From: Dysgonamonadaceae bacterium
Lineage (GTDB): Bacteria; Bacteroidota; Bacteroidia; Bacteroidales; Azobacteroidaceae
Direction: 5' to 3'
Length of the DNA stretch: 12,444 bases
Assembly (NCBI GenBank): GCA_031260235.1
Contig: JAIRKG010000012.1
Coordinates: 1-12,444 of the forward strand
Both the position numbers and the translations under genes were made by a program. Below are positions 1 through 6,681 of the stretch, in pieces. How positions within the stretch are numbered: position 1 is the stretch's first letter; each line of letters opens with the position of its first letter. Under the pieces are notes generated by a model. The model made no database searches, was not told the origin of the DNA, and worked only from the letters and a program-made list of their open reading frames with translations.

Positions 1-40
1 GAAAAAAACCTCGAAGTCGGAGGAAATGAAAGTTTTTTCC

Positions 41-147
41 GGATTGCTTCGCCGCTATGCGGCTCGCAATGACGGGTGTTTTCTCTGGATTACCGCGCCG
101 CTACGCGGTTCGCAATGACGGGTGCGGGGCAATGACGGTGGCATTGC
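41..147. repeat. Cluster of short GC-rich palindromic (REP-like) repeats
   Basis: Two 38-base copies (41-78 and 87-124) share the plan GGATT-n-CGCCGCTAYGCGGYTCGCAATGACGGGTG and differ at only a few sites. Each has an inner palindrome (GCCGC/GCGGC around TAT or TAC). Copy 1 also has an outer ATTGC/GCAAT pair, so it can fold into a hairpin. A third, partial copy at 129-147 reads GCAATG-7 bases-CATTGC, itself an inverted repeat. No coding frame of note crosses the cluster. This resembles the non-autonomous REP-like palindromes scattered between genes in many bacterial genomes. A related copy sits at the end of trpA (5067-5089). Function is unknown. Confidence 0.8.
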
Positions 148-211
148 GGGGTGGAGGTAAGAATTTTTCGTTACATAACCTTAAACCTGCAAACAGGAAA
201 TAAAAAAGCGT

Positions 212-219
212 TACCTTTG
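212..219 (+). promoter_or_regulatory. Bacteroidota-type -7 element for tamL
   Basis: TACCTTTG matches the TAnnTTTG -7 box of the Bacteroidota primary sigma factor. It lies 18 bases before the first tamL ATG, which would leave a leader of only about a dozen bases. No clear TTTG -33 box is seen about 20 bases upstream, so the call rests on the -7 element and its position. Confidence 0.6.
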
Positions 220-237
220 CTACGTTAAAATTGAAAA

Positions 238-2520
238 ATGCTCGTTATGAAAATTTTTTGCCGAAAATATCTTCTGTTTTTAATTGTATCGGGTTTATAT
301 TCATGTAACGCAACCAAATTTGTTCCCGACGGAGCGTATCTTTTGGATAAAATCAAAATAGAATCGGACGTTCCCGGTTACAAAGCCTTTGAATTGAATC
401 CACACGTGCGTCAATTGCCCAATTATAAAATGTTTGCCTTAAATAAAACGAAGTTTCAACTGTATAATTTGGCGGGGAAAGACAGTTCGCTGTGGACGAA
501 CCGGCTTATCAGAAAAATAGGAGAGCCGCCTGTTATTTTCGATTCGACTTTGGTCTATAAAACGACTTCCGAATTCAAGAAGATGTTTATTAACAAGGGG
601 TATCTTAACGTTGATGTTTCGTCTGAAATACATTTAAAAAACAAAAAGGCAGACGTAATTTACCGAATCAAGGGAAACGAGCCTTACAGGATTCGGAATT
701 ATGTGGAAAGTATTGACGATGCGGAAATCGGCAAAGAATTAGACAACCACCATACTTTGATAAAAAAAGGCCTGTTGTTTGACCGCGATATGCTGGACAA
801 AGAAAGGACACAGATTTCCAACTTCCTGCGCAACCGCGGATATTACGCTTTCAACAAAGATTATATTTTTTATGAAGCAGACAGCGCTTTGAACGGCGCT
901 TCTATTGATTTGAACATGAAGTTGAAACTGTTGCATAAAATACAGCCCGACGGGAAAACGACAGACACGCCACACAGGAAATATTATTTTGATAAAATTT
1001 ACCTGCATTTGAATTTTGACCCGCTGAAACCGAACAGTCCGGACGAATATTCCGATACTTTTTCCACAAGAGGCTATACGGTTTATTATCAAGGTAAAAA
1101 ACCAACCATACGAATAAAAACGTTGTTGAACAACTGCTTTATGATTCCCCGGAGCGCTTATTCCCAATTGCAGGAAGAAAATACTTATTCCGCACTTTCG
1201 GCTTTGAATGCAATCAAAAACTTTCACATTTATTTCGATGAATTTGTGCGAAACGATACCAGTTGGCTGGACGCTCATATTGTAACCATGCCCGCACAAA
1301 GGCAAACGGCAACTTATTCTATCGAGGGGACCAATACGGCCGGTAATTTGGGCATAGCCTCGTCGGTAAGTTATACCCACAGGAATCTGTTCCGGGGGTC
1401 GGAGACATTCAATTTCAAGATACGCGGCGCTTATGAAACCATCAAAAACTTCGACAATCCTTATATGGAAATCGGCGGCGAGGCTTCGATTCATATTCCG
1501 AAATTTGTTATCCCTTTTATACGTATACCGAGAAATCTGAGGGCTTCGACGGATTTTTCCGCAAGTTATAATCATCAGAATCGTCCCGAATACAGCCGGA
1601 TTTTGCTTTCGAGCGGAATCCGGTATGTTTGGCGGCGTGGCGGCAGGTTTCCTGCATATCATCAACTTGATTTACTGGATGTCAATTACGTATATTTGCC
1701 GAAAACGGACTCTGTTTTCATGAGCAAGCTGCCTTCCGGCGCTAAATATTTCGGATATATCGACCAGTTTATTGTCGGATCGGGATATTCCTATTTCAAA
1801 ACGACTTCCGACCCTGCACAGACGCGCCGGAATGCTTATTCTTTCCGCGCGTCTGTGGAATCGGCAGGAAATTTGCTCTATTTGCTGAAAGAGATAAGAG
1901 GCGCGGAAAAAGACGCGCAAGGTTCATACCATTTGTTTAATACGCTTTTCTCCCAATTTGTGAAAGGCGCTGTGAATTACACACGAACGATCGCATTGGA
2001 CAAACAAAATTCGATTGCATGGCGGGCAGGTGGTGGAATTGGCTTTCCATACGGCAACACGCAGATGCTTCCTTTTGAAAAGCGGTATTATTCGGGCGGT
2101 GCGAATAGCGTGCGTGCATGGGCGGTGCGCGAATTGGGACCGGGGAAATACCAGCCGGGCGATTCGACGACTTTTTTCAATCAGTCGGGCGATATCAAAA
2201 TAGATTTGAACATCGAATACCGCAGCCGTATTTTTTGGAAACTGGAAGCCGCCGTATTTATTGACGCTGGAAATATCTGGACAATAAAGAATTATGAAGG
2301 ACAAGAAGGCGGAATATTCCATTTCAACTCGTTCTACAAAGAAATAGCACTGGGTTACGGAGCTGGGTTGCGCTTGATCATGGATTACTTTTTAGTGCGG
2401 TTCGATTGCGGCTGGAAAGCGTTCGACCCGTCCCTGCGGGGAAAAGAAGCCTGGGTGATTATGAAGCCCAACTTTACCGATAATTGGGCATGGCATATTG
2501 CAGTAGGTTATCCGTTCTGA
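238..2520 (+). CDS. tamL: TamL: lipoprotein Omp85-family outer-membrane assembly protein (BamA/TamA-like)
   Basis: This is an outer-membrane barrel protein of the Omp85 superfamily, in the lipoprotein form (TamL) that Bacteroidota pair with the inner-membrane TamB to move material or assemble proteins at the outer membrane. The N-terminus is a lipoprotein signal: basic KIFCRKY, a hydrophobic stretch and the lipobox LYSC, with Cys23 as the acylated residue. Residues of roughly 25-350 are the periplasmic POTRA-like part. From about 355 on, alternating strands form the barrel (bacterial surface antigen domain), ending in the aromatic C-terminus GYPF. The Omp85 loop-6 motif VRGF/Y appears as VRAW at about residues 625-628. 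The 760 residues suit the family. A second ATG at 247 would give a more usual signal (MKIFCRK) and is an equally good start. It is transcribed from its own promoter, followed by tRNA-Arg. The family call is firm; the exact role is inferred from the family. Confidence 0.88.
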   Translation: MLVMKIFCRKYLLFLIVSGLYSCNATKFVPDGAYLLDKIKIESDVPGYKAFELNPHVRQLPNYKMFALNKTKFQLYNLAGKDSSLWTNRLIRKIGEPPVIFDSTLVYKTTSEFKKMFINKGYLNVDVSSEIHLKNKKADVIYRIKGNEPYRIRNYVESIDDAEIGKELDNHHTLIKKGLLFDRDMLDKERTQISNFLRNRGYYAFNKDYIFYEADSALNGASIDLNMKLKLLHKIQPDGKTTDTPHRKYYFDKIYLHLNFDPLKPNSPDEYSDTFSTRGYTVYYQGKKPTIRIKTLLNNCFMIPRSAYSQLQEENTYSALSALNAIKNFHIYFDEFVRNDTSWLDAHIVTMPAQRQTATYSIEGTNTAGNLGIASSVSYTHRNLFRGSETFNFKIRGAYETIKNFDNPYMEIGGEASIHIPKFVIPFIRIPRNLRASTDFSASYNHQNRPEYSRILLSSGIRYVWRRGGRFPAYHQLDLLDVNYVYLPKTDSVFMSKLPSGAKYFGYIDQFIVGSGYSYFKTTSDPAQTRRNAYSFRASVESAGNLLYLLKEIRGAEKDAQGSYHLFNTLFSQFVKGAVNYTRTIALDKQNSIAWRAGGGIGFPYGNTQMLPFEKRYYSGGANSVRAWAVRELGPGKYQPGDSTTFFNQSGDIKIDLNIEYRSRIFWKLEAAVFIDAGNIWTIKNYEGQEGGIFHFNSFYKEIALGYGAGLRLIMDYFLVRFDCGWKAFDPSLRGKEAWVIMKPNFTDNWAWHIAVGYPF

Positions 2521-2536
2521 CAAAAAAGCGTGATTG

Positions 2537-2568
2537 TTTGCCGTTTTCAATGAATTGATATATTTTTG
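2537..2568 (+). promoter_or_regulatory. Promoter of tRNA-Arg
   Basis: A TTTG -33 box at 2537-2540 is separated by 20 bases from TATTTTTG (TAnnTTTG) at 2561-2568. This is a near-consensus Bacteroidota promoter ending 25 bases before the tRNA, in the correct orientation. Confidence 0.8.
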
Positions 2569-2593
2569 CCGTTGTAAAAGCATACAAATAAAG

Positions 2594-2667
2594 GGTCCGG
2601 TAGCTCAGTTGGATAGAGCAACAGCCTTCTAAGCTGTGGGTCGTGGGTTCGACCCCCGCCCGGATCA
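2594..2667 (+). tRNA. tRNA-Arg, anticodon TCT
   Basis: A complete cloverleaf of 74 bases. The acceptor arms are GGTCCGG and CCGGATC (one G-T pair), followed by T8-A9. The D-arm is GCTC..GAGC. The anticodon stem ACAGC/GCTGT encloses the loop CTTCTAA, giving anticodon TCT, which reads AGA/AGG arginine codons. The T-arm is GTGGG-TTCGACC-CCCGC, with discriminator A at 2667. The bases after it are CCG, so CCA is not encoded and must be added after transcription. It has its own promoter and lies tail-to-tail with thiE. Confidence 0.96.
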
Positions 2668-2694
2668 CCGTAAATAAATGCAGTACATCGTTGG

Positions 2695-2721
2695 GGTCGC
2701 CTCGCTCAGGGGAGCAGTTTT
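2695..2721 (+). terminator. Weak candidate terminator after tRNA-Arg
   Basis: GGTCGCCT (2695-2702), loop CGCTC and AGGGGAGC (2708-2715) form an imperfect 8-base stem with two G-G mismatches, followed by AG and a run of four T. It lies between the tRNA and the converging thiE gene. The mismatches make it a tentative call. Confidence 0.25.
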
Positions 2722-3985
2722 ACACCACTTTCAACAACGCCTTGTCAAATCTGACAGAATGTGAATTTTTCACCAAAGTTTTATAGATGGCTTCCATATC
2801 TTCCGGGTTCCTTGCCTGCAAAATCGCCGAAGACATTGCAATACCGGTTATGCCGGCGTTCAGTATTTCAGGAATATCGCCTGCCGTGATTCCGCCGACG
2901 GCGAAGACGGGCAGGTTAATATGATGGTTGCGGCATTGTTCCGCAATCTGCCTGTAGCCCGATATGCCGATAACGGGGCTTAAATTCTTCTTGGTTGCCG
3001 TGAATCGAAAAGGACCCAGGCCGATGTAGTCAATACCTTCCTTTTCAAGGCGTCGTATGTCTTCAAAAGTGTTGGCGGTTCCGCCGATGATGAAGTTTTC
3101 GCCCAGTATCTTGCGGGCTTCGCGGGGCGGTATGTCCGACTTTCCCAGGTGAACGCCTGTGGCGCCGATTCGTTTACAGATATCCGGATAGTCGTTGATG
3201 TAGAGGTCGGCGCCGTATTTTTGGCAAAGCGCTTTGGCGATCATTCCCGTTTGTTCGATTTCCTGTGGTGCGACGTCTTTCATGCGCAGTTGAATCATGC
3301 GGCAACCGCTTTCCAGAGCGATTTCCACCGATTGGAGGGATGTATAACGCTCCGTTTGATGGGTGATGAACAGTAGTTTCCCGTCCCACAGACCGGCTTT
3401 TTTGCAGGCAATATGCAAGCGGTCGAATCTTTTATACAGGGCGTTTGCGTCCCGGTCTTCGGGATAGTTGCCCCACAAGGCGCCGATTACGGCAACTCCG
3501 CCAAACCCATATTCACAGGCAATAGGGATGTTTTCCGCAGTAATTCCCCCCAGAGCGACGACCCGTTTGCCGATGCGGGCATTTACCAAATCTTCCGCAG
3601 TAAAAGCGCTACTGTATCCGGATTTGGAGATGCTGTCGAAAACAGGACTGAGAAAGACATAATCGCAACCGTCCGTATTTTCCAGTTCCCTGATTGAATG
3701 GCAGGAGCGGGAAACGGAACACGAAGCGTTTGCCGGTCGCTGCCGGTTTCGGTTATTCAGGTGGACGCCTTTCAAACGGAAAGCGTCAATTAATGCGAAA
3801 TGGTCGTGCAGCACAATACGGTCGTGAAACCGGCTGTCGACCTGTTTGATCAGGTTCTTTAATTCTGCTTCCGTTGAAGTGGGTTTCCTTATGTGCAGTA
3901 TTTCCATTCCGCGATTGAACAGGGCGTTCAGTGCGGCGGCTTCGCCTTCAAAGAAATGTTCCGTTGTAATGACTATTGTTTTCAT
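2720..3985 (-). CDS. thiE: Double-domain thiamine phosphate synthase (TenI/ThiE-like domain fused to canonical ThiE)
   Basis: ThiE joins HMP-pyrophosphate with thiazole phosphate to make thiamine phosphate, in the cytoplasm. The protein is 421 residues, about twice the usual ~210, because two TIM-barrel domains lie in tandem. The C-terminal domain (about 203-421) has the full catalytic set: QLRMK (232-236), IND (263-265), GVHLGKSD (277-284), GGTANT (301-306), GPFRFTATKK (324-333) and AVGGI (362-366). The N-terminal domain (1-200) is a divergent paralogue with HIRKP (31-35), HD (60-61), GVHLNNRN (73-80), SCHSIREL (94-101), LSPVFDSISKSGY (112-124) and ALGGI (144-148). It resembles the separate TenI/ThiE-like protein found in Bacteroides thiamine clusters, and may be non-catalytic or have another role. 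It starts 3 bases after thiS ends, so the two form one transcript. The frame is unbroken, so this is a true fusion rather than a merged pair. Confidence 0.92.
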   Translation of the reverse strand: MKTIVITTEHFFEGEAAALNALFNRGMEILHIRKPTSTEAELKNLIKQVDSRFHDRIVLHDHFALIDAFRLKGVHLNNRNRQRPANASCSVSRSCHSIRELENTDGCDYVFLSPVFDSISKSGYSSAFTAEDLVNARIGKRVVALGGITAENIPIACEYGFGGVAVIGALWGNYPEDRDANALYKRFDRLHIACKKAGLWDGKLLFITHQTERYTSLQSVEIALESGCRMIQLRMKDVAPQEIEQTGMIAKALCQKYGADLYINDYPDICKRIGATGVHLGKSDIPPREARKILGENFIIGGTANTFEDIRRLEKEGIDYIGLGPFRFTATKKNLSPVIGISGYRQIAEQCRNHHINLPVFAVGGITAGDIPEILNAGITGIAMSSAILQARNPEDMEAIYKTLVKNSHSVRFDKALLKVV

Positions 3986-3988
3986 CGC

Positions 3989-4198
3989 TTATCCTCCCGA
4001 TACGGCGTGAATTAACATCAGTTCCATCTTGTCCTCCAATATGGTTTCCTCCCACCGGTCTTTCGGGATAACCTCATAGTCGATTGCGACCGCGATGCCT
4101 TCAGGCTTCAGTTCGAGTCTTTTGAGGAGAGTGGCGAGGGAAATATTTGCTTCCACTTCCTGTGGTTTGTCGTTTAGCGTTATTATCATTTTGTTCAT
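3989..4198 (-). CDS. thiS: ThiS, sulfur-carrier protein for thiazole synthesis
   Basis: A small ubiquitin-fold protein of 69 residues ending in the diagnostic diglycine (HAVSGG). ThiF normally adenylates this C-terminus, it is turned into a thiocarboxylate, and it passes sulfur to ThiG for the thiazole ring of thiamine. Other family marks are the early strand MIITLNDKPQEV, SLATLLKRLEL and the central IAVAIDYEVIPKDRW. Two starts are possible: ATG at 4198 (MNKM..) or at 4189 (MIITL..), the latter closer to the usual ThiS N-terminus. The gene is followed after 3 bases by the double-domain thiE and preceded by its own promoter. No ThiF, ThiG, ThiH or ThiC gene is in the window. Confidence 0.93.
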   Translation of the reverse strand: MNKMIITLNDKPQEVEANISLATLLKRLELKPEGIAVAIDYEVIPKDRWEETILEDKMELMLIHAVSGG

Positions 4199-4221
4199 TT
4201 CTAAATTTTAATTTTCGACTG

Positions 4222-4229
4222 CAAATCTA
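4222..4229 (-). promoter_or_regulatory. -7 element of the thiS-thiE transcript
   Basis: Read on the minus strand this is TAGATTTG, a match to TAnnTTTG, 23 bases before the thiS ATG at 4198. The implied leader is about 15-20 bases, too short for a TPP riboswitch, and no CTGAGA-type thi-box core is visible. A -33 box is not clear. Confidence 0.6.
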
Positions 4230-4273
4230 AAAAGAAATTTTTAATGAATTTAGTTTATATAGTAAATAATCGT

Positions 4274-4281
4274 TACCTTTG
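4274..4281 (+). promoter_or_regulatory. -7 element of trpA
   Basis: TACCTTTG matches TAnnTTTG and lies 30 bases before the trpA ATG. It is back to back with the thiS promoter, about 45 bases away, so the two transcripts diverge from a roughly 110-base AT-rich gap. The -33 region has only TTTA-like matches. Confidence 0.6.
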
Positions 4282-4311
4282 CGACTCGAAATTGTCATTT
4301 ATGAAAACAAT

Positions 4312-5109
4312 ATGAACAAAATCAACCATCTATTCCGGCAAAAGCAGAAAGAAATCCTGTCTATCTATTTCACGGCAGGTTTTCCGCAACTAAACGATAC
4401 GGCACCGATCATCAAGGCATTGCAAACGCACGGCATTGATATGATTGAAGTCGGCCTCCCGTTTTCCGACCCGATGGCAGACGGACCTGTCATTCAGGAA
4501 AGCAGCGCGATTGCCCTTCGCAACGGTATGAACCTGAAACTGCTGTTTTCGCAACTGGTGGCCATTACGGAGGAAGTACATATCCCGTTAATACTGATGA
4601 GTTATTTGAATCCCATTATGCAATATGGATTTGAGAATTTCTGCCGCGACTGCCGGGCAACCGGCATTTCGGGGATCATTATTCCCGACCTGCCGGTTGA
4701 TGAATACACAAACGTATATAAACCAATTGCCGACAGCCACGATTTAAGGATGATTATGCTGATTACGTCCGAAACTTCCGAAGAACGCATCCATATGATC
4801 GATACTCATACGGATGGATTTATCTACATGGTCTCTTCGGCGACTACAGGCGTACAAAAGAGTTTCGACAAAAAGAAACAGGCTTATTTCCGCCGTATCA
4901 ACAGCATGGATTTGCGCAATCCCCGTATGATCGGTTTCGGAATATCCAATAAGGAAACGCTGGCGACCGCTTTTGAAAATGCTTCGGGAGCCATTATCGG
5001 CAGCAAATTTGTCCGTTTATTGAGAGAGGAGAAAAATCCGGAAGATGCGGTTGTATCTTTGTTGGAATTGCTTCGCTCCCGCAATGACGCCATCCCTCCC
5101 TGCGCATAA
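4312..5109 (+). CDS. trpA: Tryptophan synthase alpha subunit
   Basis: TrpA cleaves indole-3-glycerol phosphate to indole and glyceraldehyde phosphate; the indole is normally channelled to TrpB. The 265-residue protein is a complete TIM barrel. FTAGFP (20-25) precedes [18 protein letters not shown], which carries the catalytic pair Glu46 and Asp57 (Glu49 and Asp60 in E. coli). Further on are [38 protein letters not shown] and GAIIGSKFV. The start at 4312 (MNKINHLF) matches the family; the in-frame TTG at 4279 falls inside the promoter. The last residues, about [11 protein letters not shown], extend past the usual end and are partly encoded by a repeat copy (5067-5089). trpB and the rest of the trp genes are not adjacent, unlike the usual Bacteroides trp operon. 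It has its own promoter, divergent from thiS. Confidence 0.95.
   Translation: MNKINHLFRQKQKEILSIYFTAGFPQLNDTAPIIKALQTHGIDMIEVGLPFSDPMADGPVIQESSAIALRNGMNLKLLFSQLVAITEEVHIPLILMSYLNPIMQYGFENFCRDCRATGISGIIIPDLPVDEYTNVYKPIADSHDLRMIMLITSETSEERIHMIDTHTDGFIYMVSSATTGVQKSFDKKKQAYFRRINSMDLRNPRMIGFGISNKETLATAFENASGAIIGSKFVRLLREEKNPEDAVVSLLELLRSRNDAIPPCA
5067..5089. repeat. Copy of the palindromic repeat inside the trpA 3' end
   Basis: ATTGCTTCGCT followed by CCCGCAATGACG matches the outer parts of the repeat at 41-78 (ATTGCTTCGC ... CGCAATGACG) with the inner palindrome removed. The ATTGC/GCAAT arms remain. It is in frame and supplies codons for about LLRSRND near the TrpA C-terminus. Confidence 0.7.
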
Positions 5110-5141
5110 CCGGAGAACGGAAAAGCAATACCGCAGTACTT

Positions 5142-5172
5142 TTTGCAAATGGCAAAATAAATCATACTTTTG
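5142..5172 (+). promoter_or_regulatory. Promoter of sufB
   Basis: TTTG at 5142-5145, a 19-base spacer and TACTTTTG (TAnnTTTG) at 5165-5172 make a near-consensus Bacteroidota promoter. Transcription would begin near 5179, about 12 bases before the sufB ATG. The -7 box lies inside a palindrome at 5164-5183. Confidence 0.8.
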
Positions 5173-5183
5173 CACAAAAGTAT
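5164..5183. promoter_or_regulatory. 9-2-9 palindrome over the sufB -7 box (candidate operator)
   Basis: ATACTTTTG, two bases (CA) and CAAAAGTAT form perfect inverted arms of 9 bases covering the -7 box and the likely start of transcription. A symmetric site here is where a dimeric repressor would block RNA polymerase. No regulator gene is adjacent, and which protein would bind is unknown. Part of the symmetry arises because the -7 box itself contributes CTTTTG. Confidence 0.4.
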
Positions 5184-5190
5184 CAAGATT

Positions 5191-6639
5191 ATGTCCGACG
5201 AAAACAACAATATATTGACCGAATTTACAAATCGCGACTACGAATACGGATTCGTAACGAATATCCATACCGATTTGCTCCCCAAAGGGTTAAACGAAAA
5301 CATTATCAGGCTTATTTCGGCTAAAAAAAACGAACCTGAATGGTTGCTCAATTTCCGTCAGGAAGCCTACCGTTATTGGCTGACACTGCAAATGCCCTGT
5401 TGGGCGCATCTGCAAATTCCCGAAATTGATTATCAGAACATTATTTATTATGCTGCTCCCCAAACGAAAGAAAGTCCGAAAAGTTTAAACGAGGTAGACC
5501 CCGAATTGCTGAAAACTTTTGACAAACTCGGCGTCCCTTTGCACGAGCAAAAAGCGTTTTCGGGAATGGCAGTCGATGCGGTGATGGATAGCATTTCGGT
5601 CGGCACAACTTTCCAAACGTCTCTGGCAGAAAAAGGGATTATCTTCTGTTCGTTCAGTGAAGCCGTCAAAAACCACCCTGGTTTGGTCAGGCAATATTTG
5701 GGAACTGTGGTAACTTTCCGCGACAATTATTTTGCCGCCCTCAATTCTGCCGTATTCAGCGACGGGTCTTTCGTGTTCATTCCAAAGGGCGTGCGCTGCC
5801 CGAAGGAACTTTCCACTTATTTCCGTATCAATGCCATGAATACCGGACAGTTTGAACGCACGCTGATCATCGCCGAAGAAGACGCCTACGTCAGTTATCT
5901 CGAAGGTTGCACGGCGCCTATGCGCGACGAAAACCAGCTGCACGCCGCCGTCGTGGAAATCATTGTTTTAGACCGCGCAGAAGTGAAATATTCGACGGTG
6001 CAAAACTGGTATCCGGGCGACAAGGAGGGCAAAGGCGGCATTTACAACTTCGTGACGAAACGCGGACTTTGTGCGGGCGAATTTTCCAAAATCTCATGGA
6101 CGCAGGTGGAGACCGGCTCTGCAATTACCTGGAAATATCCGGGTTGCGTCCTGCGTGGCGACAATTCTTCGGGAGAATTTTACTCGGTCGCCGTTACCAA
6201 CCATTTTCAACAGGCAGATACCGGAACGAAAATGATTCATCTCGGCAAAAACACCAAAAGCAGGATTGTTTCCAAAGGAATTTCCGCCGGAAAAAGCCAA
6301 AACAGCTACCGGGGGCTGGTGCGTATCAGCCCTAATGCCAATAACGCCCGTAACCACTCGCAGTGCGACAGTCTGTTGCTGGGCGATTCCTGCGGCGCAC
6401 ACACTTTTCCCTATATGGATATTCAAAACGAATCGTCAGTCGTGGAACACGAGGCAACGACTTCCAAAATCAGCGAAGACCAATTGTTTTATTGCAACCA
6501 GCGCGGGATTCCACCTGAAGTAGCCGTCGGATTAATCGTTAACGGCTATGCAAAGGAAGTGCTGAACAAGCTTCCGATGGAATTTGCGGTGGAGGCGCAA
6601 AAATTGCTACAGGTTAGTTTGGCGGGGAGTGTGGGGTGA
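5191..6639 (+). CDS. sufB: SufB, Fe-S cluster assembly scaffold subunit
   Basis: SufB forms the scaffold of the cytoplasmic SUF machinery (SufBC2D), taking sulfur delivered by the SufS desulfurase to build Fe-S clusters for transfer to target proteins. The 482-residue product spans the whole family. An N-terminal helical part (..[12 protein letters not shown]..) is followed by the beta-helix core with [33 protein letters not shown] and [21 protein letters not shown]. The C-terminal region has [20 protein letters not shown], with Cys392 at the place of the conserved E. coli Cys405, then [27 protein letters not shown] 5191 (MSDENNN) is chosen because the in-frame TTG at 5170 falls within the -7 box. 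sufC, sufD and sufS are not downstream; a glycosyltransferase follows 42 bases later. Confidence 0.95.
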   Translation: MSDENNNILTEFTNRDYEYGFVTNIHTDLLPKGLNENIIRLISAKKNEPEWLLNFRQEAYRYWLTLQMPCWAHLQIPEIDYQNIIYYAAPQTKESPKSLNEVDPELLKTFDKLGVPLHEQKAFSGMAVDAVMDSISVGTTFQTSLAEKGIIFCSFSEAVKNHPGLVRQYLGTVVTFRDNYFAALNSAVFSDGSFVFIPKGVRCPKELSTYFRINAMNTGQFERTLIIAEEDAYVSYLEGCTAPMRDENQLHAAVVEIIVLDRAEVKYSTVQNWYPGDKEGKGGIYNFVTKRGLCAGEFSKISWTQVETGSAITWKYPGCVLRGDNSSGEFYSVAVTNHFQQADTGTKMIHLGKNTKSRIVSKGISAGKSQNSYRGLVRISPNANNARNHSQCDSLLLGDSCGAHTFPYMDIQNESSVVEHEATTSKISEDQLFYCNQRGIPPEVAVGLIVNGYAKEVLNKLPMEFAVEAQKLLQVSLAGSVG

Positions 6640-6681
6640 TAACAAATACATTTTTATCCTTTAGCAAACAAAATAAGATAA

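Noticed and set aside
1..40. Terminator-like pairing of GAAAAAAAC with GTTTTTTCC around CCTC/GAGG
   Set aside because: The pairing is largely A-T with a long irregular middle. The upstream gene is outside the window, so orientation cannot be judged.
739..1665. Long minus-strand open frame (308 codons) inside tamL
   Set aside because: It lies entirely opposite a clear Omp85 gene, has no recognisable domain, and is best explained as a mirror of tamL codon usage.
4199..4311. Possible TPP riboswitch or trp leader in the thiS-trpA gap
   Set aside because: Both promoters fit in this gap, leaving leaders of about 15-25 bases. No thi-box core or terminator-antiterminator pair is visible.
4301..4315. 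A four-codon leader (ATG AAA ACA ATA TGA) whose stop overlaps the trpA ATG
   Set aside because: It contains no Trp codon and no attenuator hairpins surround it. Such a short overlap is easily chance in AT-rich leader DNA.
5485..5943. Minus-strand frame of 152 codons, and similar ones inside sufB and lysS
   Set aside because: They are antisense shadows of well-supported genes without promoter or family features.
6640..6681. Candidate promoter for the glycosyltransferase (TACATTTT, TATCCTTTAG)
   Set aside because: Neither matches TAnnTTTG exactly, and the nearest TTTG is 25 bases from the closest box, outside the usual spacing.
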